A stretch of 64,000 nucleotides of DNA from Dietzia psychralcaliphila (GCF_003096095.1 NZ_CP015453.1:2976001-3040000), one strand, 5' to 3'; positions 42,210 through 51,919 are shown, counted from the stretch's first letter. Translations and numbers: made by a program. The notes: generated by a model not told the origin, from the sequence alone.

Positions 42210-42965
42210 ATGACTTCTGTCGACCTCACCGGTCGCGTCGCGATCGTCACCGGATCGACCGCCGGCCTCGGCGCCCGGTTCGCCCATGTGCTCGCGGACG
42301 CGGGCGCGACTGTCGTCGTGACCGGGCGGCGTACCGAGAGGATCGAGGAGGTCGTCGACGCGATCGGCCGACGCGGAGGCAGCGCGCACGGTATCCGTCT
42401 CGACGTCGCCGATCCGGCCTCCGTCGAGTCCTGCCTCACGGAGGTGACCGAGCGTCTCGGCGTTCCTCGGATCCTGATCAACAACGCCGGCATCCCCGAT
42501 GCGCAGCGCGCACACAAGATGCCACTGGAGCTCGTGGACGCCGTGTTGGACACCAATATCCGTGGCCCGTGGCTCATGGCGACCGGGGTGGCCCGACGGT
42601 TGATCGTGGCCGAAACCCCGGGCCGGATCGTCAACATCTCCTCGATGGCCGCGTACCACTACGCCGGGAACGGGGCCGCCCTCTATGCCACGACCAAAGC
42701 GGCACTCAGTCGGATGACGGAGGCCCTCGCCGTGGAGTGGGCGCGCAATCTCATCAACGTCAACGCCATCGCGCCGGGAGTCTTCGAGTCGGAGATGACC
42801 GACGGGATGCTCGAGCGGGTCGGCGACATCGCGCCCGGGTTCCCGCGGAAGCGACTCGGCGTACCCGAACAGCTCGATTCCACGCTGCTCTACCTCGTCT
42901 CGGACGCGTCAGAGGCGGTCACCGGGACCGTCATCAAGATCGACGACGGGCAACTCCCCCGCTGA
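42210..42965 (+). CDS. Short-chain dehydrogenase/reductase (SDR)
   Basis: ATG 42210 with GGAGAGGA upstream gives 251 residues. The classical SDR motifs are present: TGxxxGxG as TGSTAGLG (about 14-21), NNAG (about 91-94), catalytic Ser in IVNISSMAAYH, YATTK as the YxxxK pair, and INVNAIAPGVFESEMT. It binds NAD(P)H and oxidises or reduces a carbonyl/hydroxyl group; substrate unknown. It probably forms a unit with the crotonase gene before it. Confidence 0.9.
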   Translation: MTSVDLTGRVAIVTGSTAGLGARFAHVLADAGATVVVTGRRTERIEEVVDAIGRRGGSAHGIRLDVADPASVESCLTEVTERLGVPRILINNAGIPDAQRAHKMPLELVDAVLDTNIRGPWLMATGVARRLIVAETPGRIVNISSMAAYHYAGNGAALYATTKAALSRMTEALAVEWARNLINVNAIAPGVFESEMTDGMLERVGDIAPGFPRKRLGVPEQLDSTLLYLVSDASEAVTGTVIKIDDGQLPR

Positions 42966-42984
42966 GTCAGCCGCCGCGCACCTG

Positions 42985-43650
42985 TCACCGATCAGCTCCG
43001 GACGCGTACTCCGACGCCAGCTGCCGCAGTGCGTCGTGGTCGCCTCCCAACAGGTCCACGGGTGGGCGCATGCCGGGCAGGGCGACCGACTGCAGGGTCC
43101 ACCAGGAGGTCGCAGCTTCCGGATAGCGACCGGCGTCCAGCACCCGGTTGATCGCGCAGATGATGTTGTTCGGGTCGCGCGGATCGAAGTAGTCCAGTTG
43201 GAATCGCGGGTAGACCCATCTCCGGTCGCCGCGGAGCGCGATCAGGCGGCCGTCTCGCGCGAACGTCCGAAGTGCGTCGGCGGCGGTGGATTCGGACAAC
43301 ACTCCGCGCCGCGCGAGGGCCTCAGCCGCTTCGACCGAGCACAACAGAGGCACCCGCATTGCGGCACCCCGCGAGACTGAGACCGCAACGGCACGGGCAC
43401 GACGAGCGGCAGTGGCGCCATCTCCAGCTCGTGGTGCCGTGGGTCCCCGGAGGAGGTCCATGTCCGGAGCCCGGACCGTCTTCACGGCCCTGTCGATCTG
43501 CCCGGCGACCCGGCCGAACGCACTGCGACGATGCACTTCCCGCAGGACGACGTCGGAGAAGACCTGGTCGTCGAGCTCCCTCAACGCGCGATTCGCCCTG
43601 TCCCCCGGCGCGACGGATCTCTGGGACAACGGTCGATTCCGAGAAGTCAT
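42985..43650 (-). CDS. Orphan MbcA/ParS-Xre-like antitoxin protein
   Basis: The C-terminal half of this protein follows the pattern of MbcA/ParS antitoxins: EAAEALARRGVLSESTAADALRTFARDGRLIALRGDRRWVYPRFQLD, then ATSWWTLQSVALPGMRPPVDLLGG. These normally neutralise RES-domain toxins. No toxin gene lies next to it, so it is an orphan or was separated from its partner. The N-terminus is uncertain: ATG 43650 gives 221 residues, and the frame stays open to 43779. It is convergent with the SDR gene, with 19 bp between them. Confidence 0.55.
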   Translation of the reverse strand: MTSRNRPLSQRSVAPGDRANRALRELDDQVFSDVVLREVHRRSAFGRVAGQIDRAVKTVRAPDMDLLRGPTAPRAGDGATAARRARAVAVSVSRGAAMRVPLLCSVEAAEALARRGVLSESTAADALRTFARDGRLIALRGDRRWVYPRFQLDYFDPRDPNNIICAINRVLDAGRYPEAATSWWTLQSVALPGMRPPVDLLGGDHDALRQLASEYASGADR

Positions 43651-43757
43651 TGACGACCACCCCGCCTTCTGGGGAAGAACTCTAGACCGTCCGGGGGGTT
43701 GCGGCGAGGAGCAGTGTCGGCACGATGCTGCGCTCGGCGACCCGAGAATGTCCCGCA

Positions 43758-44501
43758 TCAGGCCTCGGTGCGGCGCCACCAGTCGCTGATCGCGGTGGCC
43801 AACTCCTCAGGCGTCTCGACCGGCAGCATGTGCCCGGTCTCCGGGATCTCCACGTAGGTCACCGCCTGGGCGCCCTTGCTGCTGGCGCCCGCACCACCGC
43901 CCCCGGCACCGTTTGCCTCGGCCCACCTGCGCTGTTCCTCGGTGGGCACCACCTGGTCGTGTGATGCCCCCACGATGAGGACCGGGCAGGGCGCCTGCGC
44001 GGGGAAGGTACTGCGGTCCGGCCGTGCGCCCAGGGCCACCGAGTGCGCGGCGAACCGCTCCGGCCCGTACCCGCGCGCCGCGCGCAGCCGCTCGGCCCTG
44101 ACCTGCGGGTCGTGGCCGCGGTCGCCGTAGTACACCGCCTCCATGCCGTCGAGGGCGATCTCCTCATACTCCCCTGGACTCAGATCCGTCGCGCGGGCGG
44201 CGCGCGCCGCGGCTGCGTCCGGGTCCTCGGCACCCACGGGCGCGGTGACCAGGACGAGGCCGGCCAGCAGGGACGGGTGCCGCTCGGCGAGGTGCATGGC
44301 CACTACGCCGCCGAGGGAATGTCCGACGACGACGCTGCCGGTCGCGATCTGTCGGGCGGTCTCGTCGACGAGCGCGTCGAGGTCGGGCTCGGCCGGCAGA
44401 TCGAGGGCCGTGGTGTTCCATCTCTCCGGCAGGGCGCGCAGGGTCGGGTCCCATGACTGCGCGTCGCCGTGGAGGCCGGGGAGAAAGACAAGACTCGTCA
44501 T
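43758..44501 (-). CDS. Alpha/beta-hydrolase
   Basis: The 247-residue protein has an alpha/beta-hydrolase fold: LVFLPGLHGDAQSWDPTL, the nucleophile elbow GHSLGG (Ser near 62), the Asp region in VLIVGASHDQVV, and the late His in IPETGHMLPVETPEEL. A Gly/Ala/Ser-rich insert (about 197-210) precedes the His. It could be an esterase or C-C hydrolase. No neighbouring gene specifies the substrate. Confidence 0.86.
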   Translation of the reverse strand: MTSLVFLPGLHGDAQSWDPTLRALPERWNTTALDLPAEPDLDALVDETARQIATGSVVVGHSLGGVVAMHLAERHPSLLAGLVLVTAPVGAEDPDAAAARAARATDLSPGEYEEIALDGMEAVYYGDRGHDPQVRAERLRAARGYGPERFAAHSVALGARPDRSTFPAQAPCPVLIVGASHDQVVPTEEQRRWAEANGAGGGGAGASSKGAQAVTYVEIPETGHMLPVETPEELATAISDWWRRTEA

Positions 44502-44565
44502 GTCGCGACCCTACGCGCGACGGCCGCGAGCGACGCGGTGTCTGTGAAGGGCCGCATCGGCTGGC

Positions 44566-45309
44566 TCACACGATCCTCAACTCGGCATGGGATTGCGAGA
44601 GCTCATAGGTCTTGACCAGCCAGAACGCAGCAAACGCGTACAGCGCCGCCGCCTCCCCGGCGAACAGGGCCACGGACGGCCCCACCACCCAGGCGACGAG
44701 AACCGCCGCGCCCGGGAACGCAACGACCAGTACGGCCAGGACCCGGTAGACCGCGCGATACCTGCGCTGCTGGTCCGGATCCGAAAGGGATCCGAGGGTC
44801 TCCTGCCCGTAGAAGAAGATCGACAGCGCGGCCAGGACGAAGAACCCCACCGCGGCCACCGCGTGAACGGCACCCGCCACGGTGAGCCCGGGCAGAGACG
44901 AGTCTCCCGTCGGGACCAGCGCCACCACGATGGATAGGACGCCGGCTCCGTTGAGCAGCGCGTTCTCTCCGCGGGTGTAACCGCGGTAGGCCACCAGCGC
45001 GACGCCGATAGCCACGAGTATCCCCACGAAGAGACTCCGGGCCGGCGAGTAGTAGAAGGCGCTGAGTGAGCCCATCATCGACACGCCGGAGTCGAGGGCC
45101 ACCCACAGGAGAAGGGTTGCCGGGAGGATGAGCGCACCGGCCGCGATGACCATCCGGAGCACGAAGTAGGTCTCCACGATGTAGGCCGCGGGCGCCTCGC
45201 AGAAGGTGGCCGGATCGCCATGGACCGGATCGCTCGGCGCCGGATTCCTCGGCGCTGGATTCCCCGGCGCTGGGTTCCTCGGCGCTGGATTCCTCCGTGA
45301 CTGACGCAT
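44566..45309 (-). CDS. Polytopic membrane protein (DUF998-like)
   Basis: ATG 45309 is chosen because GAGG lies 7 nt upstream; the frame is open further to 45339. The 247-residue protein begins with NPAP repeats (an imperfect 15-bp tandem array), then has about six membrane segments with a conserved-looking SMMGSLSAFYYSPARSLFVGIL and a terminal LVKTYELSQSHAE. The overall pattern suggests DUF998/DUF4386-like membrane proteins. Function is unknown. Confidence 0.7.
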   Translation of the reverse strand: MRQSRRNPAPRNPAPGNPAPRNPAPSDPVHGDPATFCEAPAAYIVETYFVLRMVIAAGALILPATLLLWVALDSGVSMMGSLSAFYYSPARSLFVGILVAIGVALVAYRGYTRGENALLNGAGVLSIVVALVPTGDSSLPGLTVAGAVHAVAAVGFFVLAALSIFFYGQETLGSLSDPDQQRRYRAVYRVLAVLVVAFPGAAVLVAWVVGPSVALFAGEAAALYAFAAFWLVKTYELSQSHAELRIV

Positions 45310-45335
45310 GCTCACACCTCGACTCTGTCGCCCGT

Positions 45336-48005
45336 TCACCCTCGCAGTCGGGTGCCGGTCTTGGTGTAGATCCGGTTGAGGTGACCCTCCACGGTCCGCT
45401 TGGACAGGTGGAGTTCGTCCGCGATCTCGGCGTTGGTCAACCCCTGCCCCACCAACTCGGCGACCTGGGACTCGCGGCGGGTCAGCGTGACCCCGGGCGG
45501 GACCCAGCGAGCAGGACCTCCCAGTCCGGTGAGGCCGGCCAGCGACCCGCTGATCTCGGTGGTCGCGAGCATCCGCTCGGCCAGGGTGTGGTGCTGCGAT
45601 CCCGGGGTGGCGAGGGTGCGGGCGCGGTCTGCGGCCGCTGCGGCCACCATGAGCAGACCGTGTCCACGGGCTCGCTGAGCCGCATCGATCAATCGCCGGG
45701 GGTTGTCGGCCAGGTTGGCAGCGGCCAGGTCGCGCACCAGCACCGGCACATCCCCACTGACCTCCAGCTCGGCCACTATCCGGCAGCTCTCCGGATCGGC
45801 CATTAACACCCCGGCCAGAGCGGCGCGCACAGCGGAGCCGAGCAGTCCGTCGTCGACGAGGGAGCGGACGATGCCGAGCGCCTCCTCACTCCGACCGAGG
45901 CAGAACAGGACCCCTGCCTCGGCTCCGCGGATCTCCGGCCCGACCGGCGAGTTGGCGTACCCGTGGACGGAGCGGAGACGCCGCAGCTGCTCCTCCGCGG
46001 TCGCGGTCTGCCCGGACAGGGCCGAGATCAGTGCGCACAGGGAGATGGCACGCGGGAGGACGTCCTCGGGGCCGTCCACCTCGATGGTGTCGAGCGCGTC
46101 GGACGCCGCGCTCACGGCCGACGGCAGGTCGCCGGCGGCCAGGGCGATCTCCGCGTCGGCGACTCGGCGCATTCCGTGGTCCAGGCGCACGGAGTCGTCC
46201 TGCTCGACCGCGATGAAGGGCGCGAGTTCCGCGAACAGGGTGTTGACACCGAAACCGTGGAGCACCACGTAGAGCAACGCCGCGAGGTACTCCTCGGACG
46301 CCCACGCGTGGTGGTTCATCGTGCGCGACTGGCGGGCCAGCCGCCGAAGGACGGCAAGCGCCGCATCGGACTGACCGAGTGCGTCGAGCGCCAGGGCGTG
46401 GATCGCCTCGAGTCGTCGCTCCCACTCGGCTGGCAGGGATGCGGGGTGCAGGGGTGCGGGATGACCAGGGGCGGCGTCAGTTTGTGGCGCGCCGAGTTCG
46501 GCGTGTGCCCGGGCCGCCTCCCGGTACCGCCCGGCGTAGGACAGGTGCACCACGGTCAGCGCGTCCAGCACCGAGTGAGCGGGGTGGCCCGGCGTCAGGA
46601 ATCCGCGGGCCGCCTCGATCAACGGCAGGGAGTTCTCCGGACCCCGGTCGCGGTAGTGCGCGAGGTCCGCCCGGGCCGTCACGTTGTCGATCAGCACACT
46701 GGTGAAGTCGGGCCCACCCGGCTCGTCGTCGTCACCACGCGGTCCGGCCGCTGCCCGCAGACACTCCAGCGACCGCTCGAACATGACGGCCGCCTCCTGC
46801 ACCCTGTCGAGCAGCCGCAGGCAGGAACCCGCGACCAGCGCGAGCTCGGCCTGCTGCAGCGGCGTCATCTCCAGGCCCGCACGCTGGGCGGCCTCGGACA
46901 ACTCGACGCCTGTGCGGTAGTCGTGGGCGTCGAGCGCGGCGCGGGCCGCGGCCAGGGCGGCGGGGGCGTCCACACGTCCGGCATGGGTGGCGGGTGCCTC
47001 GGACAGCGCCCACAGCACGATGGTCGGGTCCGGCGGCACGATCCCCTTGAGAGCGAGCACGGCGTCGTAGGCGTCCCTGCGCCGACGGTGATCCGCGCCG
47101 GCCCGCAGCGCAGCGGCCAGAACGGGCGGTTGCACGACGAGCACCTGCGCGCCGTTGTGCTGGGCCTCCGCCACGAGCGCCCGGGCCACCAGGTCGCTTG
47201 CCACCTCGCAGCCGTGGAGCCGTTCGAGGTCCTGGATCCTGATGCGGCGGGCGAGCGCGACGGTGGTCAGGGCATCGGTCACGGGATCGAGACCATCGGG
47301 GCCGACGACGCCGGGACCGGTGCTGGCACCGATCCACAGCTGCGGGTCCACCGCGACGCCCGCGATCGCCGTGGCCGGGTCCACCGTCAACTCCACCCGG
47401 TCACACGTGCGTCGGGTCAACCCGCGGGTCGCCAGGTCGTCGTAGGTGGCGCGCAGGGCGGTGAGATTGCCGTGGGAGCAGGCCCACAGCGCCTCGACCA
47501 GCCGCGCCGAAAGCGGCGCTCCGACGGCCGCCGAGACCGCGGCCTCCGACTGACCGCGCGTGAGGTTCCGCAGCGGCAACCGCGTGGTGCGGGCGCTCAC
47601 CACCTCGCGGTACCCGGGCGGTAGAGCCGCGCCCACCCTGGCCGAGGCCACCAGCACCGCGCCATCGGGCAGCGCTCGGTGCGCACCGGCTCTGTCCAGG
47701 TCATCCCACACGGAGACCGGGATTCCGGCAGCGCGCAGTCCGGCCGCGATGTCGGCAGCGCACCGGCTGGCACCCGCGCCCGGCGGCCCCACCACCAGCA
47801 CACCGCGCCGGGTGTCGACGCACAGCGCGACCGCGCGGGCCACGGTGTCCGCACGCAGCACCGCCCGGGCCTTTCTCCACGCGGGCACCAGATCCACCTC
47901 CAGTCCGGCCGCGTCGGGGCGCTGAGGGGCACCACGTCCGCGTGAGGGCGCGACGAGCGCACGGAGCCACGGGAAGAACCCGGGAACCGAGCACCACTGC
48001 ACCAC
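45336..48005 (-). CDS. Large LuxR-family regulator with P-loop ATPase domain (LAL-like)
   Basis: This is an 889-residue regulator from GTG 48005. An N-terminal P-loop region has GVLVVGPPGAGASRCAADIAAGL. A long TPR-like helical middle (about 340-800) follows, and the C-terminal LuxR HTH is VTLTRRESQVAELVGQGLTNAEIADELHLSKRTVEGHLNRIYTKTG. Walker A has Ala-Ser instead of Lys-Ser/Thr (GAGAS), so nucleotide binding may be weak or lost. It probably senses a ligand through the helical domain. It is divergent from a membrane-protein gene at 48070. Confidence 0.85.
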   Translation of the reverse strand: MVQWCSVPGFFPWLRALVAPSRGRGAPQRPDAAGLEVDLVPAWRKARAVLRADTVARAVALCVDTRRGVLVVGPPGAGASRCAADIAAGLRAAGIPVSVWDDLDRAGAHRALPDGAVLVASARVGAALPPGYREVVSARTTRLPLRNLTRGQSEAAVSAAVGAPLSARLVEALWACSHGNLTALRATYDDLATRGLTRRTCDRVELTVDPATAIAGVAVDPQLWIGASTGPGVVGPDGLDPVTDALTTVALARRIRIQDLERLHGCEVASDLVARALVAEAQHNGAQVLVVQPPVLAAALRAGADHRRRRDAYDAVLALKGIVPPDPTIVLWALSEAPATHAGRVDAPAALAAARAALDAHDYRTGVELSEAAQRAGLEMTPLQQAELALVAGSCLRLLDRVQEAAVMFERSLECLRAAAGPRGDDDEPGGPDFTSVLIDNVTARADLAHYRDRGPENSLPLIEAARGFLTPGHPAHSVLDALTVVHLSYAGRYREAARAHAELGAPQTDAAPGHPAPLHPASLPAEWERRLEAIHALALDALGQSDAALAVLRRLARQSRTMNHHAWASEEYLAALLYVVLHGFGVNTLFAELAPFIAVEQDDSVRLDHGMRRVADAEIALAAGDLPSAVSAASDALDTIEVDGPEDVLPRAISLCALISALSGQTATAEEQLRRLRSVHGYANSPVGPEIRGAEAGVLFCLGRSEEALGIVRSLVDDGLLGSAVRAALAGVLMADPESCRIVAELEVSGDVPVLVRDLAAANLADNPRRLIDAAQRARGHGLLMVAAAAADRARTLATPGSQHHTLAERMLATTEISGSLAGLTGLGGPARWVPPGVTLTRRESQVAELVGQGLTNAEIADELHLSKRTVEGHLNRIYTKTGTRLRG

Positions 48006-48069
48006 ACCAAAAATCAGGTGTGCCGCACTCTATCGACACCTGTCTATCTCGTCAGACGATAGGCGCATC

Positions 48070-48591
48070 TTGTCCGAGTCGCTCCACGAGGGTGCGACCG
48101 CCGACCCGAGAGGTCCGTACGTGAGCCGACCGCTCTCCGTCTCGATCGCATCCTGGATCTGGGTGTTCTGTGGCCTGTTCACCACGGTCACCATCGCCAG
48201 CCTTGTCACCGGAAGCAACATTCTGGCGCTGGTCGCGGGATTGAGTGTCGGTGAGGCCGGTCGCGGCGGGGCGGGCTTTGGCGGCGCCGAGGCTGGCGGG
48301 GCCGAGGCGCTCGGCTGGTACGGCTGGATCCTCGCGACCGGACTGTTCGCCGCCATGGTGGTGCAGGTGGTGGCCGCCGTGAAGCTCCGTGACGGCGCTC
48401 GCTGGAGCCGGGCGCTGCTGACGACCGCCGCGAGCGTCTCCCTGCTGGCCGTGCTGTACGACCCGACGCTGTGGTCGGCCTGGGTGCTGCTCATCGCCAA
48501 CGCCGTGGCCCTGGTCCTCACCTACGACGACAACGCGCTCGACTACCTGGAGGCACAGCCTGAGCGACTGGTGCCGGCGAGACGCTACTGA
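48070..48591 (+). CDS. Hypothetical four-span membrane protein
   Basis: The 173-residue product from TTG 48070 (a GTG at 48121 is an alternative that removes 17 residues) has hydrophobic segments at about 28-58, 82-105, 112-130 and 132-150, with a Gly/Ala-rich loop in between. No family is recognised. It is transcribed away from the large LuxR regulator, with a 64-bp gap, and could be its target. This is inference only. Confidence 0.65.
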   Translation: MSESLHEGATADPRGPYVSRPLSVSIASWIWVFCGLFTTVTIASLVTGSNILALVAGLSVGEAGRGGAGFGGAEAGGAEALGWYGWILATGLFAAMVVQVVAAVKLRDGARWSRALLTTAASVSLLAVLYDPTLWSAWVLLIANAVALVLTYDDNALDYLEAQPERLVPARRY

Positions 48592-49111
48592 GGTTCTCGC
48601 TTCTCGACGAGCGAGCACGCGGCGGGCTCGGTTCAGCCGGCGGCAGCTCGGCGGGAGGCGGTTCGGCGCCGGGCGCAGCCGCCCGATCCGCCGCACCCGC
48701 CGAGGGGTCGATCCCGCTCACGTTTTCCCAGCTTAAGTTCAGGTGGTCCAGCGAGACGAAATCCGACGGCTCTGACCACTCGCCGCACGAGCGTGTGATG
48801 GGACAGATTCATGCGCCGGCGCGGGGACGCCACCACGAGGCGCATCGGCCTAACCTCGCGGCCGGCCGCGCCCCCTGCCCCCGGCCGGCTCGAAGTAGGC
48901 GATCCACATAGAAGTCCGGATGCAGTTGCGGCGGAACCGGACCGTCGGGCCAGGTCGGCGAGCGAAAGTCGGGGACGGTCTGGAACCCCAGCGCGACCGC
49001 CTCCGACCTGCCCCTCCGGCGGCAGCACAACCGTTACTCAAGTCCCCGCCGGCCCTACCCGCGCCGGCATACCCGCGGGCACGTCGAGCGACGCTCGTGC
49101 AAAAGTGGGGC
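48592..49111. other. 520-bp non-coding stretch
   Basis: No convincing gene, RNA or repeat is seen between the membrane-protein gene and the DUF6480 gene. Open frames here are Arg/Ala/Gly-rich shadows without ribosome sites. A promoter for the DUF6480 gene should lie near its right end. Confidence 0.5.
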
Positions 49112-49360
49112 ATGGCCAACTCCCTCCCACCAGACCCGGATCCCAGCGAGTCCCCCGACCTCGACGCCGGCGGCTCGCCCACGGGACCGCAGACGCCGGA
49201 CTCGGATTCCACGTCCCTGGCCTCGGACAGCGCACGCACCGGGCAGAGCCCGACCAAGTCCGGGTCCCGCATCGGGATCTACGTGCTGTTGGGGATCATC
49301 GTGCTGATCGTCCTGCTCATGGCGCTGGGACTTGCAGGAAGGCTGTTCGGCCTGGGCTGA
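49112..49360 (+). CDS. DUF6480-type small membrane protein
   Basis: From ATG 49112 the 82-residue protein has a Pro/Asp/Ser-rich N-terminal half (MANSLPPDPDPSESPDLDAGG, with a TPDSDSTS stretch) and one C-terminal membrane helix (IGIYVLLGIIVLIVLLMALGLAGRLF). The PDPDP opening and the GGSPTGPQTP pattern are what I recall for actinobacterial DUF6480. Function unknown; probably membrane-attached with its acidic tail in the cytoplasm. Confidence 0.7.
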   Translation: MANSLPPDPDPSESPDLDAGGSPTGPQTPDSDSTSLASDSARTGQSPTKSGSRIGIYVLLGIIVLIVLLMALGLAGRLFGLG

Positions 49361-49656
49361 CCACACGGCCGTAGTCGGCGCGTCGGTGAACGCCGCCCGC
49401 CACGTCACCGCCACCGGGCACCACCCGCCGCGGGGTCACACCTGATCACGTTTCCCCAGGTGGGTTTTCCCGGAATCCGTCACATGCGACCAGTCTACGA
49501 GTGGGCACACCCAGCGCGGGCCCTCCCCCGGTCACCCGGGGTGGGCGGACGCGGCCTCGCCCAGCAGGTGGCGCTCACGGCCACACCACGGCACCGCCCC
49601 ACCGCATCTCACCGTTCCGCAGGTCCGCGCGCAGAACGGTCGTTACCCTGCCTGAC

Positions 49657-50577
49657 ATGAGTCAAGGTGCGTCACTCCTGCGGGTCGGGATCGCTTATGT
49701 CATCGCCATCGGCGCCGGATTGGCGTGGCTGCTGTGGGGGCTGGACAGCGGCCAGCTGTGGCTCGACGGCCTGATCGCCGACCTCATCGCGACTGTGGTG
49801 ATCTTCGCGTTCAGCCGCTTCTACGGGAACTCCACCTTCTACGACGCCTTCTGGTCGGTCATCCCACCGCTGCTGGCGTTCTACTGGTGGATCGCCGCCG
49901 ACGCGGGCGTGAACGACGTCCGCTGGTGGCTCATGATGATCGTGCTGCTGGCGTGGGCCATCCGCCTGACCGCCAACTGGATCCGCACCTTCCCCGGCAT
50001 GCATCACGAGGACTGGCGCTACCCGATGGTCCGCGAGCGGGCCGGGCGGTTCGAGTTCGTGGCCGACCTCATGGGCATCCACGTCTTCCCGACCCTGCAG
50101 GTCTTCGCCGGACTCATCCCCGTCTACGTGGTGGCGACCAGGGCCGGTGAGCCGCTCGGCTGGCTGGACTTCGTGGCGTTCGGCGTCGGTCTGGCCGCGC
50201 TGGCCCTCGAGACAATCGCCGACCTGCAGATGCACCGCTTCATCGCCACCCGGACGCCCGGGCAGGTCATGGACACCGGCGTGTGGTCGTGGTCCCGGCA
50301 CCCGAACTACTTCGGCGAATGCGGGATCTGGTTCTCCATGGGCCTGTTCGGCCTCGCGGCCTGGCCCGGCGCGTGGTGGGTGTTCGTGGGCACCTTTGCC
50401 ATGGTGGCGATGTTCCTCGCCGTGAGCATCCCGATGATGGAGCAGCGCAGCCTGGAGCGGCGGCCCGAGTACGCGCGCGTGGTGGAGCGGGTGTCGCTGT
50501 TCATCCCGCGCCCGCCCAAGAAGAGCCCGCCCACCACGCGCTCGAACGAGAAGAACCGGCCCAAGACCTCCGCGTGA
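49657..50577 (+). CDS. DUF1295 membrane protein (steroid 5-alpha-reductase-like)
   Basis: The ATG at 49657 lies 7 nt after TACCCT, a possible -10, so it may be leaderless. The 306-residue protein has seven or so membrane helices and the DUF1295 signature: FYGNSTFYDAFWSVIPPLLAF, NWIRTFPGMHHEDWRYPMVRE, then TGVWSWSRHPNYFGECGIW with the invariant SRHPNYFGE. These enzymes resemble NAD(P)H-dependent sterol or isoprenoid reductases. It is coupled by GTGA overlap to the FAD oxidoreductase that follows, a potential electron partner (inference). Confidence 0.88.
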   Translation: MSQGASLLRVGIAYVIAIGAGLAWLLWGLDSGQLWLDGLIADLIATVVIFAFSRFYGNSTFYDAFWSVIPPLLAFYWWIAADAGVNDVRWWLMMIVLLAWAIRLTANWIRTFPGMHHEDWRYPMVRERAGRFEFVADLMGIHVFPTLQVFAGLIPVYVVATRAGEPLGWLDFVAFGVGLAALALETIADLQMHRFIATRTPGQVMDTGVWSWSRHPNYFGECGIWFSMGLFGLAAWPGAWWVFVGTFAMVAMFLAVSIPMMEQRSLERRPEYARVVERVSLFIPRPPKKSPPTTRSNEKNRPKTSA

Positions 50578-51746
50578 GCCGTCCGCGCATCGTCGTCGTG
50601 GGCCTCGGGGACACCGGGGTCCTCACCGCGATCGCGCTCCGCAGGCACGGCGACGTCGTGGGCATCACCGCCAAGCCGGAGTTCGTCAGCGGCCAGGAGC
50701 TAGGCCTGAGGTTGGCCCGGCCGGAGGCGTGGACGCGCGACTACCGCATCGCCTACAGCAGGTTCCGGGGCCTCGACCATGCGCGGATCGTGCACGGCAG
50801 CGCCACCGCCCTCGACTCCGAGAACCGGATCGTGCGCATCACCCTCGCGGACGGCACAGCCGCCGAGGAACCGTACGACGTCCTCGTCGTTGCCACCGGG
50901 GTGACCAACGGGTTCTGGCGCCACCCCACCCTCCAGGACTCCGGCGGCGTCGACGCCGACATCTCCCTCCCCCATCAGCGCCTCGCGGCATCAAGGACGG
51001 TGGCGATCATCGGCGGCGGCGCGGCGGCCCTGAGCTCGGCGGCGCAGGTGGCCGAACGCTGGCCCACTAAAACCGTGGACGTCTACTTCCCGGGCGACCG
51101 CGCGCTCCCCCATCATCACGATCTCGTCTGGGACCGGGTGCGCTCGCGACTGGAGGACCTGGGCGTCGGCCTGCATCCCGGTCACCGCGCGGAGCTGCCG
51201 GCCGGAGCCGGTGTGGGTGACGGTGACGGTGACAGTGCGAGCCACGACAACCACAACGACGACGACGACGAGCACCTCACCAGCGCCCCCGTGAGCTGGA
51301 CGACGGGTCAGGCACCGACCACAGCAGACGTAGTGATCTGGGCGATCGGCCGCGTCTCGCCCAACACCTCGTGGCTGCCCGCGGAGATGCTCGACGACCG
51401 GGGATTCGTCCGCGTGGAGCCGACGCTGCGGGTGCCCGGGCACAGCGACGTCTTTGCAGTCGGCGATGTGGCCGCCACCGACCCGCTGCGCACCTCCGCC
51501 CGCAACCGCGGACACCTCCTGGTCGCACGCAACATCCGCGCGCATCTCGAGGGCAGCCCGCTGCGCGACTACCGGCCCCCGAGGCGCCGCTGGGGTTCGG
51601 TGCTCGGCCCGCTGCGCGACGGACTCATCGTGTTCACCCCGCCCGGCCGGGGTGTCCGCGTCCCCTCCCCGGCGTCCGATGTGGTGCTCCAACGCCTCAT
51701 CACCCACCAGCTGATCTACGGCGGGGTGCGGAGGCGAGTTCGATAA
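50574..51746 (+). CDS. FAD-dependent NAD(P)H oxidoreductase (NDH-2/AIF-like)
   Basis: Starting at GTG 50574 gives 390 residues. An N-terminal dinucleotide fold reads RIVVVGLGDTGVLTAIAL. The second Rossmann motif is TVAIIGGGAAALSSAAQVAE, and the FAD motif is HSDVFAVGDVAATDPLRTSARNRGHLLVARNI. An acidic, low-complexity insert of Asp/His/Asn (about 218-236) interrupts the NADH domain. The layout is that of pyridine-nucleotide disulfide oxidoreductases without the redox CxxxxC. It is translated with the DUF1295 gene. Confidence 0.85.
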   Translation: MSRPRIVVVGLGDTGVLTAIALRRHGDVVGITAKPEFVSGQELGLRLARPEAWTRDYRIAYSRFRGLDHARIVHGSATALDSENRIVRITLADGTAAEEPYDVLVVATGVTNGFWRHPTLQDSGGVDADISLPHQRLAASRTVAIIGGGAAALSSAAQVAERWPTKTVDVYFPGDRALPHHHDLVWDRVRSRLEDLGVGLHPGHRAELPAGAGVGDGDGDSASHDNHNDDDDEHLTSAPVSWTTGQAPTTADVVIWAIGRVSPNTSWLPAEMLDDRGFVRVEPTLRVPGHSDVFAVGDVAATDPLRTSARNRGHLLVARNIRAHLEGSPLRDYRPPRRRWGSVLGPLRDGLIVFTPPGRGVRVPSPASDVVLQRLITHQLIYGGVRRRVR

Positions 51747-51919
51747 GTCCCGGCGAGTTCCGGTGAATGCCGGCGGGCTCGGTGAGTTCCTCGGTGCGCA
51801 GTCGGGTTCGGCGGGTTTCGTTCAGGGCCGCCACGGGCCAGTGACCGAGCTCACGGGCCCTGACCTGCACGGACGAGCGAGCGGTCGCACGGTTCAGGTA
51901 GCGGCGCTACGGTCGGGAC

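Noticed and set aside
45963-47624. Plus-strand frame of 553 codons opposite the LuxR regulator
   Set aside because: Shadow of the minus-strand regulator, with no recognisable domain and no ribosome site.
48633-49028. Possible minus-strand gene of 131 codons in the 48.6-49.1 kb gap
   Set aside because: Arg/Ala/Gly-rich, no motif, no ribosome site, and overlaps other equally poor frames; left as non-coding.
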